From Frankiales bacterium (GTDB taxonomy: Bacteria; Actinomycetota; Actinomycetes; Mycobacteriales; Geodermatophilaceae), in contig JAODNJ010000212.1 of NCBI GenBank assembly GCA_025465155.1, forward strand, positions 62,001 to 126,000: a stretch of DNA of 64,000 nucleotides, given 5' to 3'. Below the pieces are notes generated by a model. That model worked only from the letters and a program-made list of their open reading frames with translations, was not told where the DNA came from and ran no database searches. Position numbers and translations under genes: made by a program. Shown here piece after piece: positions 17,146 through 26,412 of this stretch (the first letter of the stretch is position 1; each line of letters begins with the position of its first letter).

Positions 17146-18276
17146 TCAGTTGCCGAGGGATGGTTCGAGCAGGGCTGCGGTTCGTGCTGGGTCGTATGGC
17201 CGAAGGCGCTCGAATTCACCACGCGCTACGATCTGCGGCCAGTCGGGGTTGGCAAGCAGATTGCGGCCGACGCCCACGAGATCAAAATCTCCGCGATCCA
17301 TCATCTCGACGAGTGCACGCAGATTGTCGATCGAAACGGCCGTTGCCGACTGCTCGCTCACGCGAATCCCGTCAAGTGGCCCCTCGAGGCCCACTGAGCC
17401 CACGGCCATCGTCAATTTTCCGGTGAGCTTCTTCGCCCAGCCCGCCAGGTTCATCGGGCTGCCGTCGAACTCGGGCAACCAGAACCGGCGCATCGATGCA
17501 TCGAAGATGTCGACGCCGGCCTCGGCAAATGGCACGAGCAATTCTTCGAGTTCGGCGGGAGTCTTCGCGAGCTCTTGGCCGTAGAGGTTGCCTTTCCACT
17601 GCGAGATGCGCAGCAGCAACGGAAAATTCGGGCCGATCGCAGCGCGCACAGCCTTGACGACCTCGACGCCGAAGCGCACCCGATTTTCGGCGCTGCCCCC
17701 GTAGGCATCGGTTCTGCGGTTGGTGCGCGGCCACAAGAACTGGTCGATGAGGTAGCCGTGCGCGCCGTGGATGGCCACGCCGTCGAACCCGATCTCACGA
17801 GCCGCACGGGCTGCCTCGGCGAACGCGGCGATCACGTCGGCGATATCGTTCTCGGTCATCGGCCTGCTCGGAAACCTGCCGACCTGAGAGGGGGCGATGT
17901 TCATGTCGTCCGGGTTCGCGGTCTCGTCGCGCAGTCGGTAGAGCCCGGTGTGCCACAGTTGCGGAAAGATTCGCCCGCCCGCCGCGTGCACGCGCTCGAC
18001 GACGCCCTTCCACGCCGCGAGGGCGTCGGCGCCGTAGAAATGCGGCACCTTCGCCGTGTGGTGAGACACCGGATGCCCGATCGAGGTGCCCTCGGTGATG
18101 ACGAGTGCCGCTCCACCCTCGACGCGGCGGGCGTAGTACTCAGCGGCGGCGGTGTCGAGGATGCCACCGGGCGCGAATTCGCGGGTCATCGCCGACATCA
18201 CAATGCGATTGGGCAGCTCGAACGTCGGTAGCGTGAGTGGGCGGAACAGAGGGGCAGGGTCGAATACCTCGGTCAT
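17146..18276 (-). CDS. Old Yellow Enzyme family NADH:flavin oxidoreductase
   Basis: 376 residues, one TIM barrel with no C-terminal dinucleotide domain. PLTLPTFELPNRIVMSAMTR is the family N-terminus, ITEGT and QLWHTG follow, and HGAHGYLIDQFLWP then TNRRTDAYGGSAENR is the substrate/FMN signature. VGVGRNLLANPDWP binds the FMN phosphate. Such enzymes reduce the C=C bond of enones or act on 2,4-dienoyl-CoA. The start overlaps the stop of the fused acyl-CoA dehydrogenase (ATGA), so the two are coupled. A role in reducing a ring enone is inferred. Confidence 0.94.
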   Translation of the reverse strand: MTEVFDPAPLFRPLTLPTFELPNRIVMSAMTREFAPGGILDTAAAEYYARRVEGGAALVITEGTSIGHPVSHHTAKVPHFYGADALAAWKGVVERVHAAGGRIFPQLWHTGLYRLRDETANPDDMNIAPSQVGRFPSRPMTENDIADVIAAFAEAARAAREIGFDGVAIHGAHGYLIDQFLWPRTNRRTDAYGGSAENRVRFGVEVVKAVRAAIGPNFPLLLRISQWKGNLYGQELAKTPAELEELLVPFAEAGVDIFDASMRRFWLPEFDGSPMNLAGWAKKLTGKLTMAVGSVGLEGPLDGIRVSEQSATAVSIDNLRALVEMMDRGDFDLVGVGRNLLANPDWPQIVARGEFERLRPYDPARTAALLEPSLGN

Positions 18277-20228
18277 GCAGTCGTTCCGTCCGCGGGAGTC
18301 CGAATCGTCGACCAGTCGTGGAGCCCGTCGATCACGAGGGCTGGTCGACCCCGAATGATCTCGTGTGCCGCCGCTTCATCGCCGCCGAGCAGCAACCGGG
18401 CCCGCTGCGCGTCGGAGAGTGGATGCTGCAGCCCATGATCTTCGGTGAGGCCGATGGCCCCGTGCAGCTGTATGGCCTGTTCTACTACCCACGCGGTTCG
18501 AGAGGCGAACAGTTTCGCGAGCCATGAGGATTCAGCCGCAGCAGGCTCGTCACCCTGCCACGCAGAGGCGGCTCTGGCCACGAGCGCCTCACCCAGCACA
18601 GTGGCCAGATGCATGTCGACTACCCGGTGCTGCACGGCCTGGAGCGACCAGAGTGTCTGGCCGAACTGATGTCGGTTCTGTACATACTCGAGGGTGCGAG
18701 CCGTGGCGTTAGCCGCTCCCGCCACGGCCGCAGCGGCTAACGCGAACGCCACCCGGGCTCGATGGTCGTCGGCCTGATGCCGCGTTGCGACCAGCGACCG
18801 CAGGTGGCGAACGTCGATCTCGACGCGGACGACACCGCCGAGGCAATCGAGGGGCTCGGGTGTGAGTCGCGCGTCGGCCGCCTCGGCGAATGCCAACGAA
18901 CCCTGTGGAGTGAGCGCCAGGATTCCGCCCGCGGGGTCGCCCCAGACCCGGCCGACAATGGTGCCGCGATTGGAGAACCGGGTGTCGATCATCACTGCCG
19001 TGGCGGTTTCGTGAGATCGATCGAGCTCACGAAGCGTTGACGTCGCGGCCCACGCAGGTCCCGTCGGCACGTCGCCGGGCTCGGCCGTGACGTTCGATGG
19101 ATTCGCCGACACCGAAGACGCACTCAGTACGCGCTTGGCCAGAACGTTGCGAAGAACCTCGTTCGCTCCGCCCGCGATGGTGTATGACGGTGAGTTGCGG
19201 TAGTTGTCTGACCACCGCAGAGCCCAGGCGTCGGGCACCGCCTCAGGGTGTGCGGCCGCGAGTTCGATCGCAACCTGGTGCAGACGCTGATTCAGATCTG
19301 AGTAGGCAATCTTGCTCAGGCTGTCGCTTCCGGGCAGGTCTGCGTTCGATTCGACGACTCGGAGCAACGCGTCGACCTCGGCTGCGAGTTCACCCATTCG
19401 CAGCCGGAGGGAATCGGATGCGGCAGCACCCAACGAGTCGAGAATTCGCAGCATGCGGATGAGCTCCGATTCGAGCCCGACCACAAATCGTCCCACCACT
19501 CGACGCTCTTCCGATAGCGTGGCCATCGTCACGGCCCAGCCCTCGCCCGGTTCGCCGAGCACCGCGTTCGCCGGCAGCCGCACATTTTCGAGCGTCACGC
19601 CCGCAAAGTCAGCGCTGCCCATGAGCTTTCGAATGGGCCGAGCGGTGATTCCGGGCGTATCCATGCGCACGAGAAACATGGTCAGGCCGCGGTGTCGTTC
19701 GCCGGGGGCGCCTGTGCGCGCCAGCAGGTACCCCCAGTCGGCGACGTGCGCGTACGTGTTCCAGATCTTCTCGCCGTTGACCGCCCATCCATCGCCGCTT
19801 GGCACCGCTGTGGTCTGCAATGACGCGAGATCGCTTCCGGAAGCGGGCTCGGAGAAGAGCTGAGTCCAGACCGTCGATCCGCTGGCGATGGTGGGTAAGT
19901 GGGCTGCACGCTGCTCTGGCGTACCGAAGCGCATGATCGAAGGCCCGACAAGGGTGATACCGATGTCGTTGAGCGGTAGCGGTGAACCGGCTTGTGCGAG
20001 CACGCGAGAGACCGCCCTGGTCTCGGCGGCGTCGGCACCGGCGCCACCCCACTCGACAGGCCAATGTAGCACTCCGAGTCCGGCCTGATGGAGGTCGGCG
20101 CTCCATCGCGCCCACGCGGCGTGTTCTGTGGGGCTTCGGGGAACGCGCGATCCGGCCGGCGCACCGGGCGGCGGTGGATGCTCGTTGCTCCACGCCACGG
20201 CACGCTGGGTCCACTCGCTTACGCTCAC
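18273..20228 (-). CDS. fused double acyl-CoA dehydrogenase
   Basis: 651 residues, far longer than the usual 380-400. Residues 1 to about 375 are a complete acyl-CoA dehydrogenase (FSEPASGSDLASLQ, NGEKIWNTYAH, and TIAGGANEVLRN at the end in place of EGTNEI). After a linker of about 30-40 residues rich in Ser, Ala and Pro comes a second unit without its N-terminal helical domain: RTLEYVQNRHQFGQTLWSLQAVQH and QLHGAIGLTEDHGLQHPL. This looks like the two subunits of a heteromeric FadE enzyme (as encoded separately at 573-2920) joined in one chain. It is in the operon of the P450 and should feed electrons to the ETF at 24.6 kb. Confidence 0.92.
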   Translation of the reverse strand: MSVSEWTQRAVAWSNEHPPPPGAPAGSRVPRSPTEHAAWARWSADLHQAGLGVLHWPVEWGGAGADAAETRAVSRVLAQAGSPLPLNDIGITLVGPSIMRFGTPEQRAAHLPTIASGSTVWTQLFSEPASGSDLASLQTTAVPSGDGWAVNGEKIWNTYAHVADWGYLLARTGAPGERHRGLTMFLVRMDTPGITARPIRKLMGSADFAGVTLENVRLPANAVLGEPGEGWAVTMATLSEERRVVGRFVVGLESELIRMLRILDSLGAAASDSLRLRMGELAAEVDALLRVVESNADLPGSDSLSKIAYSDLNQRLHQVAIELAAAHPEAVPDAWALRWSDNYRNSPSYTIAGGANEVLRNVLAKRVLSASSVSANPSNVTAEPGDVPTGPAWAATSTLRELDRSHETATAVMIDTRFSNRGTIVGRVWGDPAGGILALTPQGSLAFAEAADARLTPEPLDCLGGVVRVEIDVRHLRSLVATRHQADDHRARVAFALAAAAVAGAANATARTLEYVQNRHQFGQTLWSLQAVQHRVVDMHLATVLGEALVARAASAWQGDEPAAAESSWLAKLFASRTAWVVEQAIQLHGAIGLTEDHGLQHPLSDAQRARLLLGGDEAAAHEIIRGRPALVIDGLHDWSTIRTPADGTTA

Positions 20229-20273
20229 GACGGTGTGCTCCTCTAGGACTACGGTTGCGCAATTGAGTCTACT

Positions 20274-21245
20274 CTATTGGTCAGCACCCGGGAACAAGCT
20301 GACGCTGCACGCCTTGAGGTAGTCCTGTCGCAGCCGACGCACGATCTCAACCACAGGCAGAATCTGGTCGATGAGCTCGACGCCCTGTCCCGCGCTCCAG
20401 ATATCGCGCCAGGGCCGCACCCCGGGTGGCAGATGGCGATAGTCGCCGCGGCCCGCCGAAACGGGAAGAGCGGCCGGGTCGAGGCCGACGGCTTCGAACG
20501 AGAGCCGCATCCAGTTCGCAGCAAGCCCCGAAATGTCGCTCGTGTAGAGCAGGTCGGCTGCGCCAGAGGCGACGATCTGCTCGCGGTACGCCGCCGGCAC
20601 TCGTGCCTCGCGTGATGCAATGAAGCGAGTGCCGAGGTAGGCGAGGTCGGCGCCGAGCACTTCGGCGGCCCGCACGCCCTCACCGGTCGATACTGCGCCG
20701 GCAAGCAGAATGGTGCCGTCGAACATGCGTCGCACAGCGGGGATGAAGACGAGGGGGTTGAGGGTACCGGAGTGACCGCCGCCGCCGGCCACGATGCAGG
20801 TCACGCCGTCGACACCCCGGTCGATCGCCTTCTGCGCATGAACGAGGGTGGTCACGTCGTGAAAGAGCAGGCCACCCCAATCGTGAACGATCGCGCAGAG
20901 TTCGCCGGGGTCGCCCATGGCGTTGACGATGACTCGCACTCCGAATCGGGCACACACGCCGAGCTCGTTCTGAACTTGGGAAAGAGCACTCCTGCTCGAG
21001 AAATTCACTGCGAGGGGCCCGATCGGCAGGCCGGGATTCTGAGCGGAGAACTCGTCGACGGTCTGGCGGATCCACTCCAGCCAGCGCGCGAACTCGTCTG
21101 CGCTCGCAGCATTCGAACGGGGCAGCACGCCCATGATGCCCGCGGTGCACGCGGCGGCTACCAGCTCGGGCCCCGTCACCGCGGTCATCGGGGCGGCGAC
21201 CACGGGCAGCGAAAGACCAGCGCGCAGGCTGGCGTCGAGCGTCAC
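20274..21245 (-). CDS. nitronate monooxygenase / FabK-like flavoprotein
   Basis: 323 residues. The TIM-barrel flavoprotein features are LPVVAAPMTAVTGPELVAAA near the start, IVAGGGGHSGT (FMN phosphate/His region, about 150-160), LAGAVSTGEGVRAAEVLGAD and YLGTRFIAS. The family covers nitronate monooxygenases, enoyl-ACP reductase II and many uncharacterised oxidoreductases; the last are common in beta-oxidation clusters. A second member lies two genes upstream (21662-22642), with little close similarity beyond the fold motifs. Exact reaction unknown. Confidence 0.88.
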   Translation of the reverse strand: MTLDASLRAGLSLPVVAAPMTAVTGPELVAAACTAGIMGVLPRSNAASADEFARWLEWIRQTVDEFSAQNPGLPIGPLAVNFSSRSALSQVQNELGVCARFGVRVIVNAMGDPGELCAIVHDWGGLLFHDVTTLVHAQKAIDRGVDGVTCIVAGGGGHSGTLNPLVFIPAVRRMFDGTILLAGAVSTGEGVRAAEVLGADLAYLGTRFIASREARVPAAYREQIVASGAADLLYTSDISGLAANWMRLSFEAVGLDPAALPVSAGRGDYRHLPPGVRPWRDIWSAGQGVELIDQILPVVEIVRRLRQDYLKACSVSLFPGADQ

Positions 21246-21287
21246 CGGCTGCCTCGTGCCGGCAGACGGCCGACGTTCACCGGGCGC

Positions 21288-21584
21288 CTAGGCGGCGGTC
21301 GAACGAGTGAACGTGCGAGTGGACAAGGGCCCGGCCAGCGCACTGGCCAGGGGCGGTGGCGTGGCGGCCGCCGCCCGCCATGCCAGGTAGGCGTCGTGAT
21401 CGGCCGGCGACTCCCATTCCTCTTGAATGATCACCAGCGACGGATCTTTTTCGTCGATGAATACGCTGACGCCGACGTTCCCCGCAAACTCCCGTGTCGC
21501 TTTGAGTGTCTCGTGTACTTTCGCGTGCGCGTCTTCGATCGAGTCTTTCTTCAGCTGGATGTCGAGCAGAACGATTTGCGTCAT
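21288..21584 (-). CDS. ABM-domain protein (putative quinol monooxygenase fold)
   Basis: 98 residues. IVLLDIQLKKDSIEDAHAKV, VGVSVFIDEKDPSLVIIQEEW and SPADHDAYLAW match the antibiotic biosynthesis monooxygenase domain, a small ferredoxin-like dimer. Some members oxidise quinols without cofactor, others are of unknown use. It sits between the two nitronate-monooxygenase-like genes in the operon. Glu is encoded about equally by GAG and GAA here, unlike the GAG-dominated genes left of 11.4 kb. Confidence 0.82.
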   Translation of the reverse strand: MTQIVLLDIQLKKDSIEDAHAKVHETLKATREFAGNVGVSVFIDEKDPSLVIIQEEWESPADHDAYLAWRAAAATPPPLASALAGPLSTRTFTRSTAA

Positions 21585-21661
21585 TGCTTTGGTTCCTTAC
21601 GTCTGATTTTCTTTGATATTTCGGTGTTCTTCGTAGTGCGATGGCCGCAGCCGCGGCTTCG

Positions 21662-22642
21662 CTACGCCACCACGGTTCGGGCCAGGCGTTCGGTGATCAC
21701 ATTCTCGGCTTCGGCGATGATCGTGTCGACTACGTTCTGCACCGAATCCACTTCGTGAATGAGCCCCTGTGCCTGGCTGGCCCACCACATTCCGTTTTCC
21801 ATCTCTCCGCGGCCGAGCACGTTCTCGCGGCCGCGCGCGCCAGAGGCGAGGTGAGCGATGTCGGCGAACGTCGCCCCCGGCCGGCTGCTGATCTCGGCGA
21901 TCTCTTCGGAGATCGAGTTGCGCGCCACCCGAGCAGAGTTGTGGAACTGCCGGAACACGATCAGGGTGTCACGCTCAGTGTTCTTCACGACCTGCAGTTT
22001 GACGTTCTCGTGCACCGGTGCCTCCGTCGTCGCGATGAAGCGGGTACCCATATTGGCGGCGCAGGCGCCGAGAGCGAGTGCCGCCACAAGCCCTGCGCCG
22101 GTGGCGATGCCTCCACTGGCGATCACCGGGATCGACAGTGCTCGTACGGCTGCCGGAATCAGAATGAGCCCGGGTACGTCGTCTTCGCCGGGGTGGCCGG
22201 CGCACTCGAATCCATCGATGCTGATGGCATCGACGCCTTTCTGCGCAGCCGAAACAGCGTGCCTCACCGAGGTCGCCTTGTGGATGACCTTCACCCCTGC
22301 CTTGCGAAAGTCGTCCATGTGAGGCTCGGGTGACGAGCCCGCCGTCTCGACGACCTTCACCCCCGACTCGATGATGGCCGCTCGGTATTCGTCGTAAGGA
22401 ACCGGGTTGATGGTGGGCAGAATGGTCAGATTCACTCCGAACGGTTTGTCGGTGAGATCGCGCGTGCGTGCTATTTCACGAGACAACGCCTCGGGAGAAG
22501 GCTGAGTCAGTGCGGTCAGAAAGCCAAGAGCTCCGGCGTTCGCCACTGCCGAGATCAGCTGCGCGGTGCCCAGCCCGGTCATGCCGCCGCAGAGAATCGG
22601 ATGCTCGACCCCGAAGGTCTCGGTGAACGTCGTCTTGATCAT
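21662..22642 (-). CDS. nitronate monooxygenase family flavoprotein
   Basis: 326 residues. VEHPILCGGMTGLGTAQLISAVANAG, KPFGVNLTILP, FECAGHPGED (with the conserved His), IPVIASGGIATG and NMGTRFIATTEA are clear family motifs for FMN binding. The start overlaps the stop of the TetR gene (ATGA), making it the first enzyme gene after the regulator. Members near acyl-CoA genes are often annotated as nitronate monooxygenase but may be enoyl reductases; I cannot decide here. Confidence 0.92.
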   Translation of the reverse strand: MIKTTFTETFGVEHPILCGGMTGLGTAQLISAVANAGALGFLTALTQPSPEALSREIARTRDLTDKPFGVNLTILPTINPVPYDEYRAAIIESGVKVVETAGSSPEPHMDDFRKAGVKVIHKATSVRHAVSAAQKGVDAISIDGFECAGHPGEDDVPGLILIPAAVRALSIPVIASGGIATGAGLVAALALGACAANMGTRFIATTEAPVHENVKLQVVKNTERDTLIVFRQFHNSARVARNSISEEIAEISSRPGATFADIAHLASGARGRENVLGRGEMENGMWWASQAQGLIHEVDSVQNVVDTIIAEAENVITERLARTVVA

Positions 22643-23250
22643 GTGTCTCTTTCTGTTGATGCCGAGACGCCCGCAGCAATGAGGGTGGCCAGGGCGCGGT
22701 AGGCAGCCGAGTCGTCGAGGTGGCTGTCGGCTTCGATGTCGCCGCGGTGAATGGCTTCCATGATCTGGCCGGCCACTGCGCCGAGAAAGGTCGGGTCGAT
22801 CGCGGCAGACTGAGGAACCGCCTCGACGACCAGCTGACGCACGCGTTCTGCTGCGATGCGCGTGTTGCTGCGGTAGATCTCGCGCGTGGGGGGAAAGGCG
22901 TCGAGATCGGCGAAGAACGCCGGGCTCGCCGGAGCGAGTTCACGTGAGATCGCCATCAGGTACACCTGGATGCGCTTACTGTCGTCGCTCGCGGCCAGGT
23001 CGAGCTCGATGCGTTCGGCTGCGCGTCGAAAGAACGCCCTGATGACGGTGATGAGCAGCTGCTCTTTGCTGCTCTCGATCGTGTACAGAGTCGACTTGGA
23101 GCAGCGCAGTTTTCGTGCCACGTCTTCGAGGCTGAGGTCGAGAAAGCCCTCGGCGAGCAGCACGTCGATGATTCTGGAAATCATCGCTTCTCGTCGCGCG
23201 GTCGCCTTTGTGGTTCGCCCGCGCCCCGCCTCCACCACCATCCGTGCCAT
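22639..23250 (-). CDS. TetR family transcriptional regulator, first gene of the P450 operon
   Basis: 203 residues from ATG 23250; ATG 23241 is an alternative. FLDLSLEDVARKLRCSKSTLYTI is the helix-turn-helix, and the ligand half resembles the TetR at 11388-11990 over most of its length (RIQVYL, AFPPTREIYRSNT). It leads the minus-strand operon and faces the acyl-CoA dehydrogenase at 23312 across 61 bases that hold three CAGTACCA repeats, so it probably represses both directions until an acyl-CoA or a pathway compound binds. Confidence 0.92.
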   Translation of the reverse strand: MARMVVEAGRGRTTKATARREAMISRIIDVLLAEGFLDLSLEDVARKLRCSKSTLYTIESSKEQLLITVIRAFFRRAAERIELDLAASDDSKRIQVYLMAISRELAPASPAFFADLDAFPPTREIYRSNTRIAAERVRQLVVEAVPQSAAIDPTFLGAVAGQIMEAIHRGDIEADSHLDDSAAYRALATLIAAGVSASTERDT

Positions 23251-23258
23251 ACTAAAAA

Positions 23259-23298
23259 CAGTACCAGGGAATGGTCCACAGTACCAATAGCAGTACCA
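23259..23298. promoter_or_regulatory. three direct CAGTACCA repeats in a divergent promoter
   Basis: CAGTACCA occurs at 23259-23266, 23279-23286 and 23291-23298, between the TetR gene and the divergent acyl-CoA dehydrogenase. The 13 bases 23281-23293 (GTACCAATAGCAG) recur exactly, in the other orientation, at 62481-62493 in another divergent catabolic promoter. This is the expected place for the operator of the TetR regulator. Confidence 0.55.
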
Positions 23299-23311
23299 GA
23301 ATGGAGTTTCG

Positions 23312-24460
23312 ATGCCTGCATCACGCCTCATGGTCAGTGAAGAAGCTGACGACATCGTCGCTCTGGCTCGCGAGCTCGCCACCCAAAAACTCGCGCCACG
23401 AGTGGCAGACGACGAGAAACAAGCCATCTTTCCCCGAGACATCTTCGCTCTGCTCGGCCAAGCGGGCTTGATGAGTTTGCCGTACCCGGAGCAGTACGGT
23501 GGCGGTGCGCAACCTGCTGAGATCTACCTCCAGGTCTTCGAAGAGATCGGTGCAGCCTGGGCGAGCGTCGGCGTCGGCATCTCGGTTCACGCACTCTCGT
23601 GCTTTCCCCTGGCCAATTACGGCTCAGAAGAGCAGAAGAGTCGCTGGCTGCCCGAGATGCTCTCAGGTGACACGCTCGGCGCATACTGCCTCTCTGAGGC
23701 GCATGCCGGTTCGGATCCGGCGGCCATGCGCACCAAAGCCACCAGAACCGAAGGCGGCTACCTCATCAACGGTGCGAAGGCGTGGACGACGCACGGCGGT
23801 AACGCCGACTTCTACACCGTGATGGCTCGTACGGCAGACACCGGCGGTCGAGGCATCTCCTGCTTCCTGGTGCCGGCCGACGCCGAAGGGCTATCGGCGG
23901 CCTCCCCCGAGCAGAAGATGGGCCTCACGGGTTCGCCGACGGCCACGATGAATTTCGACAACGTGTTCGTCGAAGAGGCCCGGCGCATCGGCGCCGAGGG
24001 CCAGGGGCTCTCGATTGCTTTGGCAGCGCTCGAGTCCGGCCGGTTGGGCATCGCCGCGGTCGCGACCGGTCTCGCGCAGGGCGCACTCGACCTCGCCGTC
24101 ACCTACGCGAAAAGCCGAGAGGCGTTCGGTAAGGCGATCATCGATCATGAAGGCTTGGGCTTCGTGCTCGCCGACATGGCGGCCGATGTCGAATCCGCTC
24201 GTGCGACGTATCTCTCCGCAGCACGGCTCAAAGACGTCGGGCGCCCGTTCGGCAAGCAGGCCGCGATTGCGAAGCTGGTCGCCACCGACAATGCCATGAA
24301 GGTGACGACCAACGCGGTGCAGGTTCTGGGCGGAGCGGGATACACGAAGGACTTCCCGGCCGAACGATTCATGCGCGAGGCGAAGGTGATGCAGATCTTC
24401 GAGGGTACGAATCAGATTCAGCGCCTTGTCATCTCTCGAGACTTGGCCCGAGCGTCGTAG
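23312..24460 (+). CDS. acyl-CoA dehydrogenase (short/medium-chain type)
   Basis: 382 residues with the full canonical set: YCLSEAHAGSDPAAM, INGAKAWTTHGGNADFY, QKMGLTGSPTATMNFDNV, QVLGGAGYTKDFPAER and the catalytic Glu364 in MQIFEGTNQIQR. It should be an ordinary active homotetrameric enzyme making a trans-2-enoyl-CoA, in contrast to the FadE-type proteins elsewhere in the window. It is the first plus-strand gene after the CAGTACCA promoter; the ETF genes follow after 175 bases. Confidence 0.95.
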   Translation: MPASRLMVSEEADDIVALARELATQKLAPRVADDEKQAIFPRDIFALLGQAGLMSLPYPEQYGGGAQPAEIYLQVFEEIGAAWASVGVGISVHALSCFPLANYGSEEQKSRWLPEMLSGDTLGAYCLSEAHAGSDPAAMRTKATRTEGGYLINGAKAWTTHGGNADFYTVMARTADTGGRGISCFLVPADAEGLSAASPEQKMGLTGSPTATMNFDNVFVEEARRIGAEGQGLSIALAALESGRLGIAAVATGLAQGALDLAVTYAKSREAFGKAIIDHEGLGFVLADMAADVESARATYLSAARLKDVGRPFGKQAAIAKLVATDNAMKVTTNAVQVLGGAGYTKDFPAERFMREAKVMQIFEGTNQIQRLVISRDLARAS

Positions 24461-24477
24461 TCAGCCCGAGCTATTGA

Positions 24478-24489
24478 CTATGGTCATAG
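24478..24489. promoter_or_regulatory. short palindrome in the leader of the ETF genes
   Basis: CTATG, GT, CATAG, about 150 bases before the ETF beta start, in the 175-base gap that also holds a TATACT-like -10 (near 24578). It may be a regulator site; nothing else in the gap is recognisable. Confidence 0.3.
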
Positions 24490-24635
24490 AGGAGATGGTG
24501 CCGGCAAGCCTCTCTGTTCAGTATTCGGAGCATCTTGTCAAGCGCCCAGTCGGCCGAGGCTTAGTGGAAACATTAGGTATACTCTTTCAGTCATCAGTGA
24601 AGTGAAAGACGTCACGCAGAAGTGAGGTACGAGCG

Positions 24636-25409
24636 ATGCGAATCATCGTTTTAGTCAAAGAGGTACCCGACACCTACGGAGATCGCAAGCTCGATCTCGA
24701 GACGGGTCTGGCAGACCGCTCGGCCAGCGAGAAAGTGCTCGACGAAATCGGTGAGCGGGCGCTCGAGGTCGCCATCTCGTACGCAGAGTCACATGCGGGC
24801 ACCGAGGTCGTCGCTCTCTCGGTCGGCCCGGACTCGGTGCCCACCACGCTTCGCAAAGCTCTAGCCATGGGTGCCACGAGCGCGGTGCATGTTCTCGACG
24901 ACGCGTTGCGCGGGTCGGATCTGACGCTCACTGCCGAGGTTCTGTCAAAGGCAATCGAACGCACGACGTTCGACCTGGTGATCGCGGGAAACCTGTCGAC
25001 CGACGGAACAGCAGGTGTCATCCCGTCGATGGTCGCCGAATTGCTCGGCGTGCCCCATGCGACGAACCTCGGAAGCATCGACATCAGTGAGAGCGAAGTG
25101 CGAGGTATGCGAACCACCGATGACGGAACGATGGAGATCGTCACCCCGCTTCCGGCAGTGGTGTCGATCACCGAGCGCATGCCCGACGCGCGCTTCCCGA
25201 ACTTCAAAGGCATCATGGCGGCGAAGAAAAAGCCGTTCGAAACAGTCTCTCTGTCAGACCTGGGCATCGATGCCGAAGCCCCGGTGCCGCGGTCGATCGT
25301 TGTGGCCGTCGCCGAGAAGTCGGCGCGTGCCGCCGGTGTCAAGATCATCGATGAAGGCAACGGCGGCCAGCAGCTCGCCGATTTTCTCATCGCGAATAAG
25401 CTGGCGTGA
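24636..25409 (+). CDS. etfB: electron transfer flavoprotein, beta subunit
   Basis: 257 residues, the usual length. [12 protein letters not shown] is the typical N-terminus, [15 protein letters not shown] and [23 protein letters not shown] are the AMP-binding and signature regions, and [14 protein letters not shown] ends the core. ETF accepts electrons from acyl-CoA dehydrogenases. Its stop overlaps the candidate GTG region of the alpha subunit gene, so both are made together. A local ETF copy in a cluster with many acyl-CoA dehydrogenases suggests a dedicated electron acceptor. Confidence 0.96.
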   Translation: MRIIVLVKEVPDTYGDRKLDLETGLADRSASEKVLDEIGERALEVAISYAESHAGTEVVALSVGPDSVPTTLRKALAMGATSAVHVLDDALRGSDLTLTAEVLSKAIERTTFDLVIAGNLSTDGTAGVIPSMVAELLGVPHATNLGSIDISESEVRGMRTTDDGTMEIVTPLPAVVSITERMPDARFPNFKGIMAAKKKPFETVSLSDLGIDAEAPVPRSIVVAVAEKSARAAGVKIIDEGNGGQQLADFLIANKLA

Positions 25410-25420
25410 GGAGCGCGATC

Positions 25421-26401
25421 GTGACCGATTATCCTGCAGACTCTATTCTCGTGCTCGCGGAGGTTGCTGCCTCTGGAACGCTCTCGAAGGCGGTACCGGC
25501 GCTGCTCGGTGCGGCAGCGAGCGTCGGCACGCCGGTCGCGCTCATCGTGACGTCGCCGGGGAGCGCCCAATCCGCCGCCGCGGCCGCCGGCGACCTGGGG
25601 GCGGCATATGTGCTCACAGTCGAGACCGAGCGTGCCGCATCTGTACTCACTCTTCCGCTGGTCGACGCCCTTGCGGCGGCGCTCGATGTGGTGCATCCCG
25701 CTGCTGTGCTCATCTCGAACTCGATCGAGGGTCGGGATGCAGCGGGCAGACTGGCCGCCCGCGTCGGTGCGGCGATCTCGGTCGATGCAGTCGGTATCGC
25801 GCGCGACGCCGAAGGAATCGTGGCGTTGCAGTCGGTCTACGGCGGGGCGTACAACGTGCAGTCGGCAGTCACTTTCGGCGTGCCTGTGATCACGGTGCGT
25901 CAGGGGGCGGTGGATGCCCGTGCCGAAGCACGCACCCCGCACGTCGAACCGCTCACGGTAACGGAATCCTCCGCGCCGAGCACGACCGTCACGTCGTTCA
26001 CAGAGGCCGCTCGAACATCGACCCGGCCTGAATTGCGCGGCGCGACCAAGGTCGTCTCCGGCGGTCGCGGGCTCGGGTCTCTCGAGAAGTTCACCCTCGT
26101 CGAAGAACTGGCAGACGCCCTCGGGGCCGGCGTCGGTGCGTCGCGTGCGGCGGTCGACGCCGGTTACGTTCCGCAGAGCCATCAGGTCGGCCAGACGGGT
26201 GTGTCTGTCTCGCCTCAGCTGTACGTGGCCCTCGGAATCTCGGGTGCCATTCAGCACCGGGCCGGCATGCAGACGGCGAAGACCATAGTTGCGATCAACA
26301 AAGACGCAGACGCGCCGATATTCGAGATCGCCGACTTCGGTGTTGTCGGTGACCTCTTCACTGTCGTTCCGCAGCTCATTCAAGCGCTCCAATCGAAATA
26401 G
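25421..26401 (+). CDS. etfA: electron transfer flavoprotein, alpha subunit
   Basis: 326 residues from GTG 25421, selected because GAGGAG lies seven bases upstream; GTG 25406 is also in frame. The C-terminal FAD domain is plain: [29 protein letters not shown], and [15 protein letters not shown] followed by [21 protein letters not shown]. It binds the FAD that shuttles electrons from the acyl-CoA dehydrogenases. A cytochrome b-like membrane protein gene follows after 11 bases, which is an unusual neighbour. Confidence 0.95.
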   Translation: MTDYPADSILVLAEVAASGTLSKAVPALLGAAASVGTPVALIVTSPGSAQSAAAAAGDLGAAYVLTVETERAASVLTLPLVDALAAALDVVHPAAVLISNSIEGRDAAGRLAARVGAAISVDAVGIARDAEGIVALQSVYGGAYNVQSAVTFGVPVITVRQGAVDARAEARTPHVEPLTVTESSAPSTTVTSFTEAARTSTRPELRGATKVVSGGRGLGSLEKFTLVEELADALGAGVGASRAAVDAGYVPQSHQVGQTGVSVSPQLYVALGISGAIQHRAGMQTAKTIVAINKDADAPIFEIADFGVVGDLFTVVPQLIQALQSK

Positions 26402-26412
26402 AAATAAGGTCA

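Noticed and set aside
20272-20281. CTATTGGT resembling the CTGCTATTGGTAC element
   Set aside because: Only eight bases match, and they overlap the last codons of the flavoprotein gene, so chance is likely.
20274-22642. The two nitronate-monooxygenase-like genes as a recent tandem duplication
   Set aside because: The proteins share only fold motifs, so they are not recent copies.
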